Origin: Bemisia tabaci | Lineage: Eukaryota > Arthropoda > Insecta > Hemiptera > Aleyrodidae | Direction: 5' to 3' | DNA length: 64,000 bases | Assembly (NCBI RefSeq): GCF_918797505.1 | Contig: NC_092794.1 | Coordinates: 1,178,001 to 1,242,000 of the forward strand | Shown: piece by piece, positions 1 through 11,094 of the stretch | Layout: every line of letters starts with the position of its first letter | Numbering within the stretch: the stretch's first letter is position 1 | The notes under the pieces: generated by a model | The model's input: the letters and a program-made list of their open reading frames with translations, nothing else | Database searches by the model: none | Told to the model about the DNA's origin: nothing | Position numbers and translations under genes: made by a program

Positions 1-192
1 CTCTTTCGAACGAGCTATCACAAAGGGGGTCTTCCCATTTGAAAATTAAAAGTTGGGGGCCCTCCTGAAAATTTTAGGGGGGCCAAAAAGTAGCTCCCTT
101 TGACCTAGGAATATCCCCCAAGTTTCAAATCTTTACCTCAATTAGGTAAAAAGTTAGAGGGGGTGGAAGGGACTTTTGGATCACCCTGTATA
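1..192. repeat. Foldback family P, terminal arm only
   Basis: This is the right-hand end of a palindromic repeat whose longer copies lie at 16287-17113 (reverse complement of this piece) and 62622-63549. The shared landmarks are a cacaaagggggtcttccca block, a C/G-rich stretch, and an outer end reading ggacttttggatcaccctgta. No coding potential was seen. The rest of the copy lies left of the window. Superfamily is not assigned. Confidence 0.75.
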
Positions 193-679
193 CAGCTACA
201 TACCATAGATGAAAATTAAATAACCCCACGTCTGGAGTTTTTTGGAAAGAAAATTAAAGAGCAAGCTCTTGCAAAAACGGCTTCCCCCCCCCCCCCCCCC
301 CCGGAATTGCTTCAAACTTTGCCTATTGATTTCTCATACTTGAGCGCTTCTTTTCCCAAATTTGCAGATCACCAACAAATTTGGGGGGGAGGGGGCGCTA
401 TGGGGGGGGGGGGGGTGGAAGTCGAAACTTGTGAGCCTCTATATCTCTCGAACAAAAAAATAAATCGAGGTCAGGTTTGAACGAAAACTTGTCTGAAATT
501 GCATATTTTTAGTTTCTGAAAGTTAAAATCTCGAAATCACATTTTCAAGTTAACATATGTGCTTTTTTTTCAGTTTTTGTGTCGAGAAAATATATTTGAA
601 ACAAAGGATAAGAAACGTACTCAATTTTTTATTTGAACTAAAACCAGTTTTTTAAATTGTTCGTCTCTTCCTGCATCCA
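193..679. repeat. Repeat R1-associated sequence with poly-C and poly-G runs
   Basis: No gene is visible. The segment holds a C run near 287-302 and G runs near 386-416. In reverse orientation it resembles 57000-57440: the same arrangement of a homopolymer next to 'aagccgtttttgca', and of a 'cattggatgcaaaaatagacgaac'-like stretch. It belongs to the family whose palindromic part follows at 680-1232. Confidence 0.5.
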
Positions 680-1232
680 ACGAGTGGTCCATCAAGCGGG
701 GGAACCAAAGGATTCAAGGGTTATGGATGATTGAAGTTTCCGCTCTACGAGCGCCGACCGATTTTTGTGCGTCAAACTATGGTTCCAAAGCCGGATGCAT
801 GTGTTAATAAATCAGATTAAATTTTCGAACCGTGCAAAATACACTTTTAGGGATTCTTAGGGTCGCGGAGTTCAAAAATTACAGATACTTCCAAAAAATT
901 CACTTTTTTAGAATTGCAGCTGTGGAGTACTTCCTCAGAGACCCACCGAGCACGGGCCAACCGGCCGCTTAGTGGGCCTGTGCGGAGCCGTAATTTGAAA
1001 AATAGTGGATTCTTTGGAAGTATCTTAAATTTCTGAAATCAGCGACCCTAAGAATCGCTACAAATGTATTTTGCACGGTTTGAACATTTAATCTGATTTT
1101 TAACACCCCAATCCGGCTTTGGAATCATAGTTCGACGCGCGAAAGTCGGTCAGCGCGCATAGAGCGGAAACTTCAATTGTCCATAACTCTCGAAACCTTT
1201 GGTTTCCCTGCTTAAAGAAGCAAATAATTGGT
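680..1232. repeat. Foldback repeat R1, arms about 240 bp
   Basis: The left arm (about 680-900) and right arm (about 1000-1232) are imperfect reverse complements sharing ggaaacttcaat, atccggcttt, caaatacattttgcacggtt-like and agtatct blocks. The loop near 915-985 carries ccaccgagcacgggcc. A related single arm occurs at 56760-57060. There is no ORF of note. It is probably a non-autonomous foldback element of unknown superfamily. Confidence 0.65.
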
Positions 1233-1543
1233 AATTGAGATGGATATCTGTTCACAGTTTAAGGACTCTTTCAATCAGCCTTTTTGCAGTCACCCCCAAT
1301 AGATAGTTCACACATTTTTAGAGTCACAGAAGAGTTTGGCTATTCAGCATTGAAAGAAAGAGCAAAAGAATCAAGTTAACAAATCATCTGCCCCACTCTA
1401 GAGGTGCGTACTTAAGCTTTTTTCGTAATACAAGAATCTGTAGGATCCACTTTCTGAAAACCATTGTGGCTTATGTTTTCTTTGGTGTAAGCAGAGTTGC
1501 GTCGAGTCAAATGTTTTGCAGAGATTCCGTCATGTGCTCCGAG
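1233..1543. other. Intergenic, nothing recognised
   Basis: AT-rich sequence between foldback R1 and the first hAT MITE. No exon, RNA gene or repeat with a second copy in the window was recognised. Confidence 0.4.
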
Positions 1544-2213
1544 CAGGGCCGGATTTACCTATAGGGCACTGGGGCACTTGCCCATAGCGGCAAATTTTGG
1601 CACTGGATTAATTGAAAGTTAAAGCGAGAAAAAATGAAAAATGGAGACAGAGACGGAGCGAAGTGAAAAGATGAGCGGCAAAATGTATGAAGGAAGGGAG
1701 TTGACGCTTTACGGGAGCGGCAAAGCTGCCGCCCCTTAGGTCCGGCCTTGAGCGCTAGGATGATCGTTCGTTGGAGTGTTACTAAACAACACGGCAATTT
1801 TAAACATCGAGGCAGACTTGACAATCAATTTAGACGTTGATGCTCTGGTTGACAGCTTTGCTAAACTGAAAACCCGGAGAAAAAACTTTGAACCTGATCT
1901 TCCGAAAATACATTGCAACTAATACATTGAGCTACACTAGCTTCAACTTTGTCTCCACATTTTATTTTTGTCTCATCCATCCATTCCATTTTATATATTC
2001 GCGGCGCATTTTGAAGCAGCTACGCGCACGCGCCCAGGCGGCGCACGAGGGGGGGGGGGGGGGGCAAGATGAGGTGGCGTGGAAAGTTGGGAGTGCGGAG
2101 AGGGGGAGGGGGAGGAGGGGATACTGTTGACAATAAAGAGGCGAAATATTGCAGACCCAGGGGCGGCAAAATGTAGCTTGCCCAGGGGCGGCAAAAAGCT
2201 AAATCTGGCCCTG
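1544..2213. mobile_element. Non-autonomous hAT element, copy 1
   Basis: The termini are CAGGGCCGGATTTA on the left and its near-reverse complement taaatctggccctg on the right, fitting the hAT end consensus (C/T)A(A/G)NG. The flanks read ctccgag on the left and ctccgaag on the right, which fits an 8-bp target duplication with one base lost. A second copy in opposite orientation is at 3123-3802. Open frames inside are not transposase-like. Length 670 bp. Confidence 0.75.
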
Positions 2214-2277
2214 CTCCGAAGGTAGGGCTGACAAAAAATCCTGCCGAATTTCCATCGAGAACTGTCTGTTGCGCAGT

Positions 2278-2832
2278 GGACCACTAGACAAGGTACGAAT
2301 TTAAGCATTCTGATTACTTGTTTTTTAACCAAAATTTCACGTGGAACACGATGCGCAGAACAAAAATTAGCGAAATCAACTCCTTACGAAGATATTTAAT
2401 GATTCCTGATGCGTGAATTCAAACCACCCGCTCAATAAAACTCAATGCTCTACGTGATTCACATCGCGCGTTGAATATTATCGTGACAGTCTCTGCGATA
2501 TGAAAATCTGGCAACCACAATTTTGACGCTTTTTCTCAGCTATAGCAAATTGCTTATCATTTGAACAACACATGGTGGGAAATGGAGAGTGCTCGATTGA
2601 CAATGAGAGGCTTGCTGAAACTGTTGTAGTGCGCGCTTTGACTCACGTGGAGCTTTGAGTTTCTTGTGAGCGGGCAGTTCAAAATCCGCGTAACCAGTGT
2701 GAAATTAAAAGGTTAATATCTTCGTCAGGAGTTAGTTTCAGTAATTTTCGTTGCGCGAATTGTGTTCTACGTGAAATTCTGATTAAGAAACATGTATCAG
2801 AATGCTTGAATTCGTGCCTTGTCTAGTGGTCC
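2278..2832. mobile_element. MITE with about 125-bp terminal inverted repeats
   Basis: The left arm starts ggaccactagacaagg and the right arm ends ccttgtctagtggtcc. The inverted match continues through a ttcacgtgga/tctacgtgaa block and a ttacgaagatattaa-like block for about 125 bp. The interior of about 300 bp has no coding frame. No clear target duplication was seen, so the superfamily is left open. Confidence 0.65.
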
Positions 2833-3122
2833 GTTGAGAGCATCAATGTTCCCTTTCTGCAGACACTCCGCCCTCCACATCCGCAGAAGAATTTTCTGTA
2901 AGCCTTAGCCTTCCGGGCCAAGACGGAAACTTGTAAACTCAGACGCCCTTATTTTTTACAGCAAAATCTGCACCATTTCTCTTCTTTTGTCTATAGGATA
3001 AGGGATTCAAAGTAAATCAACAATAAGGTATACAAAAAATACTGATAAGAAATATCAAAATTACTCTGTGTAAAGCTTTATACTAATGTTTACTGCTCAC
3101 TATGTTACATTAATTCCTGACT

Positions 3123-3802
3123 CAGGGCCGGATTTAGCTTTTTGCCACCCCTGGGCAAGCCACATTTTGCCGCCCCTGGGTCTGCAATATTTCGCCACTA
3201 CAGGTCAACAGTATCCCCCCCTCCCCGCACTCCCAACTTCCCACGCCATCAGTCTCATCTTGCCCCCCCCCCCCCCTCGTGCGACGCGTGGGCGCGTGCG
3301 CGTAGCTGCTTCAAAATGCGCCACGAATATATAAAATGGAATGGATGGATGAGGCAAAAATAAAATGTGAAGACGAAGTTGAAGCTAGTGTAGCTCAATG
3401 TATTACTTACAGTGTATTTTCGGAAGATCAGGTTCAAAGGTTTTTCTCCGGGTTTGCAGTTTAGCAAAGCTGGCAACCAGAGCATCAACGTCTAAATTGA
3501 TTGTCAAGTCTGCCTCGATGTTAAAAATTGCCGTGTTGTTTAGTTTCCCTTAGGATCACTCCAACAAACGATCACCCTAGCGCTCGAGGCCGGACCTAGA
3601 GAGCGACAGCTTTGCCGCTCCCGTCAACTGCCTTCCTTCATACATTTTGTCGCTCATCTTTGCACTTCGCTCCGTCTCTGTCTCCATTTTTTTCTTATTT
3701 CTCGCTTTAACTTTCAATTAATCCAGTGCCAAAATTTGCCCATCGCCAAAATTTGCCGCTATGGGCATGCGCCCCAGTGCCCTATAGGTAAATCCGGCCC
3801 TG
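3123..3802. mobile_element. Non-autonomous hAT element, copy 2, exact 8-bp TSD
   Basis: The element starts cagggccggatttagc and ends gtaaatccggccctg. It is flanked on both sides by tcctgact (3115-3122 and 3803-3810), an exact 8-bp target duplication typical of hAT. It is the inverted counterpart of the copy at 1544-2213 and is 680 bp long. There is no transposase ORF. The poly-C run near 3264 makes local reading frames unreliable. Confidence 0.88.
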
Positions 3803-3870
3803 TCCTGACTTTGGAGGCTGCTTTTTCTTCTAGGAAAAATAGAAGTGAATTGGATGGTCCAGGTAAAATT

Positions 3871-3901
3871 GGGGCCCCTGTATATACCTATATAGGGGCC
3901 C
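3871..3901. repeat. Short perfect-stem palindrome
   Basis: ggggcccctgtatata followed directly by tatataggggccc makes a hairpin-forming inverted repeat between the hAT copy and the SINE-like sequence. No terminator or RNA role can be argued from this alone. Confidence 0.45.
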
Positions 3902-4056
3902 TATAACCTAGCTCCAGAAGCCTTTTTGAAGCAAGAGAATTCCTTTTCAATTACGAGCGTCAAAATGCACACCTCATTCTTACTTGATGGGAAAATTATT
4001 CCTTTATGGCCATTTGCAGCATTTATGACTATAAGTATAGCATGTTAACGGCCTAG

Positions 4057-4150
4057 AATTCTTCCCCAAGTAGACACGAACCATGCTACTGCGATGCAAG
4101 CACTCAACCCCCAGGCCATGCCAGTCAGTTGGTCTACATGCAGAAATTGC
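4057..4150 (-). repeat. tRNA-derived SINE-like head (possible)
   Basis: On the minus strand an A-box-like catggcctgggggttgag is followed about 30 nt later by a B-box-like ggttcgtgtct, matching the spacing of an internal pol III promoter. The cloverleaf is not clean and no 3' tail was found, so this is a decayed SINE head or a tRNA relic rather than a tRNA gene. Confidence 0.35.
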
Positions 4151-4788
4151 CAATATATAAGGCAATTAAAGTTCTTTCTCTCTCCACCAGAGCTGAGAGT
4201 AGATACGCATCGGTGACAAAGAATAAAGAGACTAACGTCAACAGAAGCGGAAGCCACCGCCATTTTCTTGTCAACGAAGCATAACAAAAGGAGACTTTTT
4301 CAATAAGTACTGTTTACGTTTTCGGTAGGTAGACGTTTTGGAGAGGTCGAATAATAACGGATACGTACGTTTATAGGAATTGAAAGAGTTTCCTCTTAAC
4401 TTATTTATCGTTAAATCGGAAAAGTACTGTAAATTCTCTTAAAATTTAATGTTTTTTTTCCACTTTTATATTTGTAGGTAACCTCGAAATTGGTTTCAAT
4501 AAGGACCGACTCAGAGGAGAAAAATTTTAACATTGGTTCTTACGGAGCTTTCGCTTCTGTTGACGTAGTCTATTTATTCTATGTCGGTGACACACTCCTG
4601 CTTACTGATGACCTGCAGCAGGATTTTCTGTCAGCACTAGCCTTCCAGGCTAAGGGAATCTCTGCTTAACTCTAACGCCAGTTGTATCAATCTTAAGGGA
4701 TAGAGTAACCTACAACTACTTTATTGAGACACTTTTTCTAAATAAGGGCATATGAGACTTTCAATGCTGCTAAGATTTTGCAACATAC
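4151..4788. other. Probable GPALPP1 intron or downstream DNA, nothing recognised
   Basis: AT-rich sequence on the 3' side of the minus-strand GPALPP1 exon. I looked for the conserved tryptophan-containing downstream exon of this family and found none, so the rest of that gene should lie left of position 1. Confidence 0.35.
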
Positions 4789-4921
4789 CTACTTCTCTGG
4801 TGGTGAGTAACTTATCCAAGGGTTCTACGAGGAATTTTTCCCTAAATCTGCTTAAAGTTTTGGCTCCTGCCGCAATCACACGCTGAATGTGGCTTGAATA
4901 CAAAAAGCATCGGCCCGATGC
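4789..4921 (-). other. Unassigned exon-like segment
   Basis: On the minus strand this open stretch of 44 codons plus one base is bounded by a good acceptor (polypyrimidine then ttttcag) and a good donor (GTATGT). The peptide reads ASGRCFLYSSHIQRV... and continues with a charged helical stretch. I do not recognise the family. Its frame does not join to the GPALPP1 exon: that donor leaves phase 1, and using it here gives a stop. It may be an exon of another transcript or a chance open frame. Confidence 0.2.
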
Positions 4922-5241
4922 CTGAAAATTCAGCAACGATTCTCAACAACCATTGGATAATGTTGAATTTGTCTGACCTATTCGAATAGATTTGATACAC
5001 ATCTGGATGAAAATAACTCGAATTTGCAAAATTTCAGCTGTTGAGCGATGACTATTGACTTACATATTCAGCGTGTGATTCCAGCATCACTATTGTAAGG
5101 AAGTAAGTCTAATGTGAATGAATTCAATCTACCGCAAACACAATGAAAATTGCACAATCTTAGCACTGCAAGCCTCGTATGCCCTTTTACTGAAATTGTC
5201 CTTAATTAAAAATCTTGCAAAATAAAGCAGCACTTGGTTAC

Positions 5242-5647
5242 CTACACTCTCAGCTAGTTTCAGCCTCAGTTCCTTGGCTTGAGTTTCCAGTAAGCTCTGG
5301 ACGAACGATCGTTTGCCAGCCTCAGAGCCTAGGGGCATCGGCCCATACACATCATCTTCACGGTGACAGCTGGGAGTTTCGGTGAGCCCTGAAGGTTTTA
5401 AGGGTCCTATACGACATGGTAGGGATAATTTCTTTGAAACACTTTCATCATCGACATTTGTTTTAAAGTTAGGTGGCAAAGCTGGACCAAAGAAACCACT
5501 GGTTCCCCTTGATGTACTTTCCTTCAACCCATCAGACTTCTTAATTTCCTCGTCACTTCCTTCGTCTGTAGTGTTCCGTTTATAATTTGGTGGTAGATGC
5601 GGCCCTACAAAGTTCGCGTTTTGTTCTGAGATGGACATTGAGGACAT
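5242..5647 (-). CDS. GPALPP1: GPALPP1-like protein, first coding exon
   Basis: The exon encodes about 135 residues from MSSMSISEQNANFVGP. Repeated G-P-x-L-P-P-N motifs are visible: VGPHLPPNYK near residue 15, FGPALPPNFK near 53, and diverged copies IGPLKP near 82 and YGPMPLG near 100. This spaced repeat is the signature of GPALPP motifs-containing protein 1, a poorly understood nuclear protein with a conserved C-terminal DUF3752. The exon ends with a charged helical segment (LLETQAKELRLKLAES), then a donor at AG|GTAACC, leaving phase 1. The C-terminal exons are not in the window and should lie left of position 1. A second methionine four codons in is also a possible start. The gene is divergent from Glce. 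Confidence 0.8.
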
Positions 5648-5780
5648 TCACACCTGTAGTTTAGTTTGTACGATACGAAACGAGACATAAAACAATACAA
5701 AACAATACCAAAGACAAGATTGGACAAGATAGCAGACGGAGTGCTCGTACATGGATGAATATATACTAACGTATTATCTA

Positions 5781-6124
5781 AAGGGCTTTTTTTTTATCGC
5801 GGATCAGGGTGGATCGGAGTGGAACGCTCTGGATCGGAATCCTGAGCGATCCGGACCGATCCAAGTGTTCCAAGTGATAAAAAAATCCAAACTTGGAATT
5901 TGGTTCGATTTGTTATTGTTTTGATTCTTTGGGGACGGCAACTTCCTCGCATTAGGTTAGGATCACAGTGGATCAGAGCTCGCCCCACCTCGGAAGAGCG
6001 ATCCAGCGTTCCACCCTGATCCACCTGGAACGCTTGGATCACGCTGAGGAACGGAATAAAAAAATACCGATGTTCACCGCGATCCACCGCGATCCACTGC
6101 GATCCGCATAAAAAAAAAGCCCTT
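5781..6124. mobile_element. MITE with T/A-tract terminal repeats and many GATCC motifs
   Basis: The left end aagggctttttttttatcgc and right end gcataaaaaaaaagccctt are inverted repeats running into ggatc/gatcc. The interior is rich in cgatcc and ggatcg motifs (for example three copies of gcgatcca/gcgatccg near 6080-6115). Target duplication is unclear (possibly TA). It sits just upstream of the GPALPP1 start. Non-coding. Confidence 0.6.
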
Positions 6125-6437
6125 AATGTAATATCTTCGTCCATGGCACGGGGAAAAAGTCAAAAGTGGCGCCGGGTGCTTGTGTGAGTGTGTAAATGAG
6201 CGCGGGAATCCATGGCGGCAAACGGAAATTTGATTTGAACTTGTCCTCTTGATTTTTCCACATTTCTTCTTCGAAACGTATTTTAAATGCCTAAGACGGA
6301 ATATTTTAAGAAAGTTGAGACTGCGTCCTATTATGATACACTTACTTTTTCTTGGTAACAGGCAGTAATCTCAGATAAAGTTAGTTTTTCTTCTGCTCAT
6401 GGTGGTTCTGCAGGTTCAAACTAGAGTACCAGTATAG

Positions 6438-6988
6438 ACCGTATTCGATAACGGTTCGATGTATCGTTTGGTTCAAAACAATAGAACATAACCTCAAACC
6501 AAACTGTAAGGATTTTAATTGGAAAAGCTGAAAATGAGAAATTTCCTGACAATTTCACTTTGCATTGGCATTTGGTACTCAAAAGAATAAAAAATCTGTT
6601 TCAAAAGATCCGTTCTCTCAGATTTCTGAATTTACTTTTGAGGCTATGTTTATGTTTTGAACCAATCGATATCGATACAATCTCACCCGTTTGATGTATC
6701 GAATACGATCTATAGACCGTATAACGGTTCGATGTATCGTTTGGTTCAAAACAATGGAACATAACCTCAAACCAAACTCCAAGGATATTAATTGGAAAAG
6801 CTGAAAATGAGAAATTTCCTGACAATTTCACTTTGCATTGGCATTTGGTACTCAAAAGAATAAAAAATCTGTTTCAAAAGATCCGTTCTCACAGATTTTT
6901 GAATTTACTTTTGAGGCTATGTTTATGTTTTGAACCAATCGATATCGATACAATCTCACCCGTTTGATGTATCGAATACGATCTATAG
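6438..6988. repeat. Two-copy tandem repeat, 273-bp unit
   Basis: Two direct copies, offset by 273 bp, share acggttcgatgtatcgtttg, a gaaatttcctgacaatttca block and ccaatcgatatcgataca. They sit inside the TATAG end of the D element, and the array edges (accgtattcgata and tatcgaatacgatc) are themselves inverted. This suggests a TIR element that duplicated in tandem. Short open frames here are not coding. Confidence 0.75.
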
Positions 6989-7059
6989 CGAGAGTATGGA
7001 CAGATCGCTTCATGGAGGGCTTAGGGCCCAAAAGTGCAGCCACCCTTCTGGGCAACTTC

Positions 7060-8106
7060 CAAAGACATAAAGACGGAGGGCTAAAAGCAAAAAATGAAGC
7101 TTCTAGAGCTTCTTTTCAATCACCTCTACTATTGGCTAGAGGATTGGCGGCGAAATTGGGACAAGTTTGAATTCAAATGTAGGGCGGGAACTGAATAAAA
7201 TAATTGCGGAAACAAAGTATTTTAGGTTGATTTTTGCCCAAATCCAGGTACAAACTCATATTTTTTAAACTCTAGGTTAGTTTCCGTCCGTCGTCGACCG
7301 ATTAATTTCATTTGGGAGTAACGTTGATCTAGAACTGTAACGGCCTGTTTGAACCTAGAGTCCCTTTATAACCCAGAGTTAAGACAACTCGATTATCAGC
7401 TGACTGGCAGCCGGCCTTGGCTGGCCATGGAGGCCGAAACGAGTGCACTCAAACGAACGATATTGAGGGATAAGGATAAGGAATCCTCCGATGTCTGTCA
7501 TCCAAAAACAACAACATCAACAAAAACTGATCAAAACCTTAAAATTAGATTGATTAGTGGATAATTTCTTAATATATTTTCATTTTGGTGCGATTAAAAT
7601 AACAATTCACTCTTGATAAACCACAATTTAGTTATATTTTCATTACTTTTGTTCACATTCGAGGTACCGCCATCTTGGTGCACTCGTTTCGGCCTCCATG
7701 AGCGAGAACCAATCAGAATTGGATTTTTTTTTAGGCCACTTTCAGCCTAACCAAAAGTGAGTTGTCTTAACTCTGGGTTATAAAGGGACTCTATTTGAAC
7801 CTGCAGAACCACCATAAGCAGAAGAAAAACTAACTTTATCTGAGATTACTGCCTGTTACCGAGCAAAAGTAGGTGTATTATGTTAGGACGCAGACCGAAC
7901 TTTCTTAGTATATTCGTTTTAGGAATTTAAAATACGTTTCGAAGAAGAAATATGCAAAAATCAAGAGGACAAGTTCAAATCAAATTTCCGTTTGCCGCCA
8001 TGGATTCCCGCGCTCATTTACACACTCACACAAGCGCGCAGCGTCGAACCTAGCTTCACTTTTTCCCCGTGCTTTTAGATACGAGCGCTCCGTCTTTATG
8101 TCTTTG
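7060..8106. mobile_element. Element F, inner copy, exact 8-bp TSD
   Basis: The ends are CAAAGACATAAAGACGGAG and its inverted partner ctccgtctttatgtctttg. Flanks are gcaacttc at 7052-7059 and 8107-8114, an exact 8-bp target duplication. The element is 1047 bp including the 438-bp element A inside. CAAAG fits the hAT end rule. It is inserted into the D element and is in opposite orientation to the outer F copy. Confidence 0.82.
7356..7793. mobile_element. Element A, copy 1, exact 8-bp TSD
   Basis: The ends are TAGAGTCCCTTTATAACC and its inverse, with about 35 bp of inverted repeat (gagttaagacaactc on the inside). The target duplication is tttgaacc (7348-7355 and 7794-7801). The element is 438 bp and hAT-like. 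Sister copy at 40804-41248. Non-coding despite a 71-codon open frame. Confidence 0.87.
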
Positions 8107-8160
8107 GCAACTTCTAACACACAAAATTTCACTGCCAGCCTACAGATTTCAATTCTAACC

Positions 8161-8547
8161 TAGAGTACCTGTATAGCGAGAGTATAGACAGATGTGAAAC
8201 TCCGAAAATCCATCAGGGCTTCACCGATGCCTCCGCGAATAAAGTTAGGGCCCAGAAATGCAGCCAACCTATGGATTTCAATTATCCAGAGCGATTTATT
8301 AATACAATTGTTACGAACCATCGTTTATAAAGCACGTATTTGACTTAGTTTTTGCATAAATTTACTCATTTTTGTGGGGGAACGCTCATTTATGTACTTT
8401 CTTAGCCATCTTCGTTAGAATTGGAATGTACAGACTGGCAGTGAAATGTTGTGCGTTAGAAGTTGGTTAGAAGGGTGGCTGCACTTTTGGGCCCTAAGCT
8501 CTCCATGAAGCGATCTGTCCATACTCTCGCTATATAGGTACTCTATT
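8161..8547. mobile_element. Element D, full-length 387-bp copy
   Basis: Both termini are present: tagagtacctgtatagcgag on the left and ctcgctatataggtactcta on the right. The left target half-site ttctaacc (8153-8160) recurs not at 8548 but at 10256-10263, after an inverted partial second D copy. The inserted unit was therefore the dimer 8161-10255. Confidence 0.75.
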
Positions 8548-8850
8548 AGGGCCCAAAAGTGCAGCCTTCCTTCTAACCAACCTCTAACGCACAAAATTTC
8601 ACTGCCAGTCTGCAGGTTCCAATTCTAACCAAGATGGCCAAGAATGTACATAAATGAGCGTTCTTCCGCAAAATTGAGTAAATTTATGCAAAAACTGAGT
8701 CAAACACGTGTTTAATAAACGACGGTTCGTAACAATAGTATTAGTAAATCGTTCTGAATAATTGAAATTCATAGGTTGGCTGCATTTCTGGGCCCTAACT
8801 TTATTCGCAGAAGCATCGGTGAAGGCCTGATGGATTTTCGGAGTTTCACG

Positions 8851-10215
8851 CAGAGATGGAAAATTTCATGAAATTTATTCGAGTGAAATTTCATGAAATT
8901 TCACGAAATTTCATGAAATTTATTGAAACTTTTGAGGATACATTCAAGAGGCCAAGAAACGCCTAGAAACGGTGATTCTCGATATTGAGATTTTTCAGCC
9001 CCCCCTGACCTAACCTAACCTCACCACCCACTCTTCCAGCAGCTCAGTTTTTTATCACGAAGATTTCGGTGTCATGTCAGATGTCACTTATGTAAGTCAT
9101 GGGTCCTTAATCTTCGTAAGTAATGCATCATTGACACTTGAGTGCCTCCGCTCCACCACAAGAACAATTTCCTCCACGCATCGGCATGAAAATACTAGTT
9201 TTTTTATGAGGGGGGGGGGGGACTTTTATTTGAGAAACGTTGGAGAAATTGATGCTAAACATTGTAATGCTAAAAAACGGCACTTTTAGTGGTATATTTC
9301 TGAACCAACTTAAGGTGATTCGTCAAGCTCAAGTGACGTGGTCGAACTGGCATGCGATATATCGCATCTTTTAGGTCAAAAATCTCGGCAGATTTTGAAT
9401 TTTCAGCAAAAAAAAGGACGATAGCCCCTGCGCATGAGCCTGAAGAATCATTCTGAACCCAAAAATCGGCAAAATTCAGAGAAATGAAAACAGGATAGTG
9501 TTTGGAAAAAAACCTCGCATTCGATACCGAAATCGATAGCTGAATCGAATGCGAGGTTTTTTTCCAAACACTAACCTGCTTTCATTTCTCTGAATTTTGC
9601 CGATTTTAAGGTTTAGAATGATTCTTTAGGCTCATGCGCAGGGGCTATCGTCCTTTTCTTTACTGAAAATTCAAAATCTGCCGAGATTTTTGACCTAAAA
9701 GATGCGATATATCGCATGCCAGTTCGACCACTTCTTTTGAGCTTGACGAATCACCTTAATGTCCTACATATTTAACAATTATAGGTACTATAAAGATTAT
9801 TCTCAGCAGTGCCAAACTGCCAACATATATATTTTAGAGTCGGAAATCTCAGTTTCAAAAATGGATTGTTTTCAATCATCTTGAATTTTATCAAGTAATT
9901 CCAAACGTAAGTAACTTTAATTTTATTTGTAAAAACATTTTTTTTTGGGTTGTTATGGATTCTCTATCCTCTTGGATACTACTTTCTCTTGGCTAACTTT
10001 CTCTAAAACCCCCCTTGTGCCCCCTCCTTTGGGTGTAGCATCTCATTAGTGGGCCATATTCTGCTGCATCAGCAGGAGGATCATCTGAACCGTTTCCGAG
10101 GCTTAGTAACAATATGTCTTTGAAAAATCAACAAATTTCAATTTTTTTGAAATTTATTCGGGCCTTGTGAAATTTCATGAAATTTCAAAACGTGAAATTT
10201 CACTTTCCATCTCTG
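8851..10215. mobile_element. Non-autonomous hAT element E, exact 8-bp TSD
   Basis: The ends are CAGAGATGGAAA and TTTCCATCTCTG, flanked by gtttcacg at 8843-8850 and 10216-10223. Subterminal regions on both sides are built of repeated gaaatttcatgaaattt motifs. The element is 1365 bp, of which 442 bp plus a TTAA duplication is element C inserted near its middle. No transposase domain was seen. Confidence 0.88.
9314..9755. mobile_element. Element C, copy 1: 442-bp near-perfect palindrome, TTAA TSD
   Basis: Flanked by TTAA at 9310-9313 and 9756-9759, with ends GGTGATTCGTCAAGC and its inverse. The two halves are almost exact reverse complements around about 9535, including gcatgcgatatatcgcat and ctgcgcatgagcct blocks. 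A TTAA duplication is typical of piggyBac-like and some other superfamilies. The ends are not the usual CCC type, so the superfamily is open. Confidence 0.85.
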
Positions 10216-10445
10216 GTTTCACGTCTGTCCATACTCTCGCTATACAGGTACTCTATTCTAACCAAGATGGCTAAGAATGTACATAAATGAGCGTTCTTTC
10301 GCAAAAATAAGTACATTTATGCAAAAAGTAAGCCAAATACATGCTTTCTAAACGACGGTTCGTAACAATTGTATTTGTAAATCGCTCTGGACATTCGACA
10401 TTCATAGGCTGCTGGCTGCTCTTTTGGGCCCTAACTTTATTCGCG

Positions 10446-10757
10446 TAGAGTCCCTTTATACTGAGAGTCAAGACAATTTGAATCCATTTCTGATTGGTTC
10501 CCGTAATTTAGGCCTCCACAGTGTCACAAACGGGAATAAAGATTACATTTTCACCAATTGCAAAGATTATAATCTGGAATGGACCAGGGAATTACGGGTT
10601 CGGCAAGGAACAAACGGAATGAGAGGAGGAACGGAGAAAGGCATTTGAGAATGGGCCGATCAAAGATTACGAAAAACGTTCAATTTCTGTAATCTTTATT
10701 CCCGTTTGTGACATCCATGAGCCGAATTGTCTTGACTCTCAGTATAAAGGGACTCTA
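10446..10757. mobile_element. Element B, copy 1, 312 bp, exact 8-bp TSD
   Basis: The ends are TAGAGTCCCTTTATACTGAG and the inverse, flanked by tattcgcg at 10438-10445 and 10758-10765. The termini resemble element A, so the two are probably relatives. It is inserted in the right half of the outer D copy. Confidence 0.87.
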
Positions 10758-10782
10758 TATTCGCGGAGGCATCGGTGAAGGC

Positions 10783-11094
10783 TAGAGTCCCTTTATACTG
10801 AGAGTCAAGACAATTCGACTCATGGATGTCACAAACGGGAATAAAGATTACAGAAATTGAACGATTTTCGTAATCTTTGATCGGCCCATTCTCAAATGCC
10901 TTTCTCCGTTCCTCCTCTCATTCCGTTTGTTCCTTGCCGAACCCGTAATTCCCTGGTCCATTCCAGATTATAATCTTTGCAATTGGTGAAAATGTAATCT
11001 TTATTCCCGTTTGTGACACTGTGGAGGCCTAAAATACGGGAACCAATCAGAAATGGATTCAAATTGTCTTGACTCTAAGTATAAAGGGACTCTA
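10783..11094. mobile_element. Element B, copy 2, 312 bp, inverted, exact 8-bp TSD
   Basis: This is the reverse complement of copy 1, with only a handful of differences and the same length. It is flanked by gtgaaggc at 10775-10782 and 11095-11102. It lies 25 bp from copy 1 in the same host element, but its separate target duplication shows an independent insertion. Confidence 0.87.

Larger units (their letters stand above)
8161..10255. mobile_element. Inverted D dimer inserted as one unit
   Basis: The full D (8161-8547) is followed head-on by an inverted copy lacking its right terminus (8548-8850 plus 10224-10255, interrupted by a hAT element). The two copies meet as gggccctaa, a 48-bp right-terminus spacer, then ttagggccc. 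The exact duplication ttctaacc lies outside both ends, so both outer termini are 'left' ends of D. Confidence 0.7.

Noticed and set aside
1736..3488. Frames of 60-113 codons repeated in mirror order
   Set aside because: They fall within the two oppositely oriented hAT MITEs and include translated poly-C/poly-G runs.
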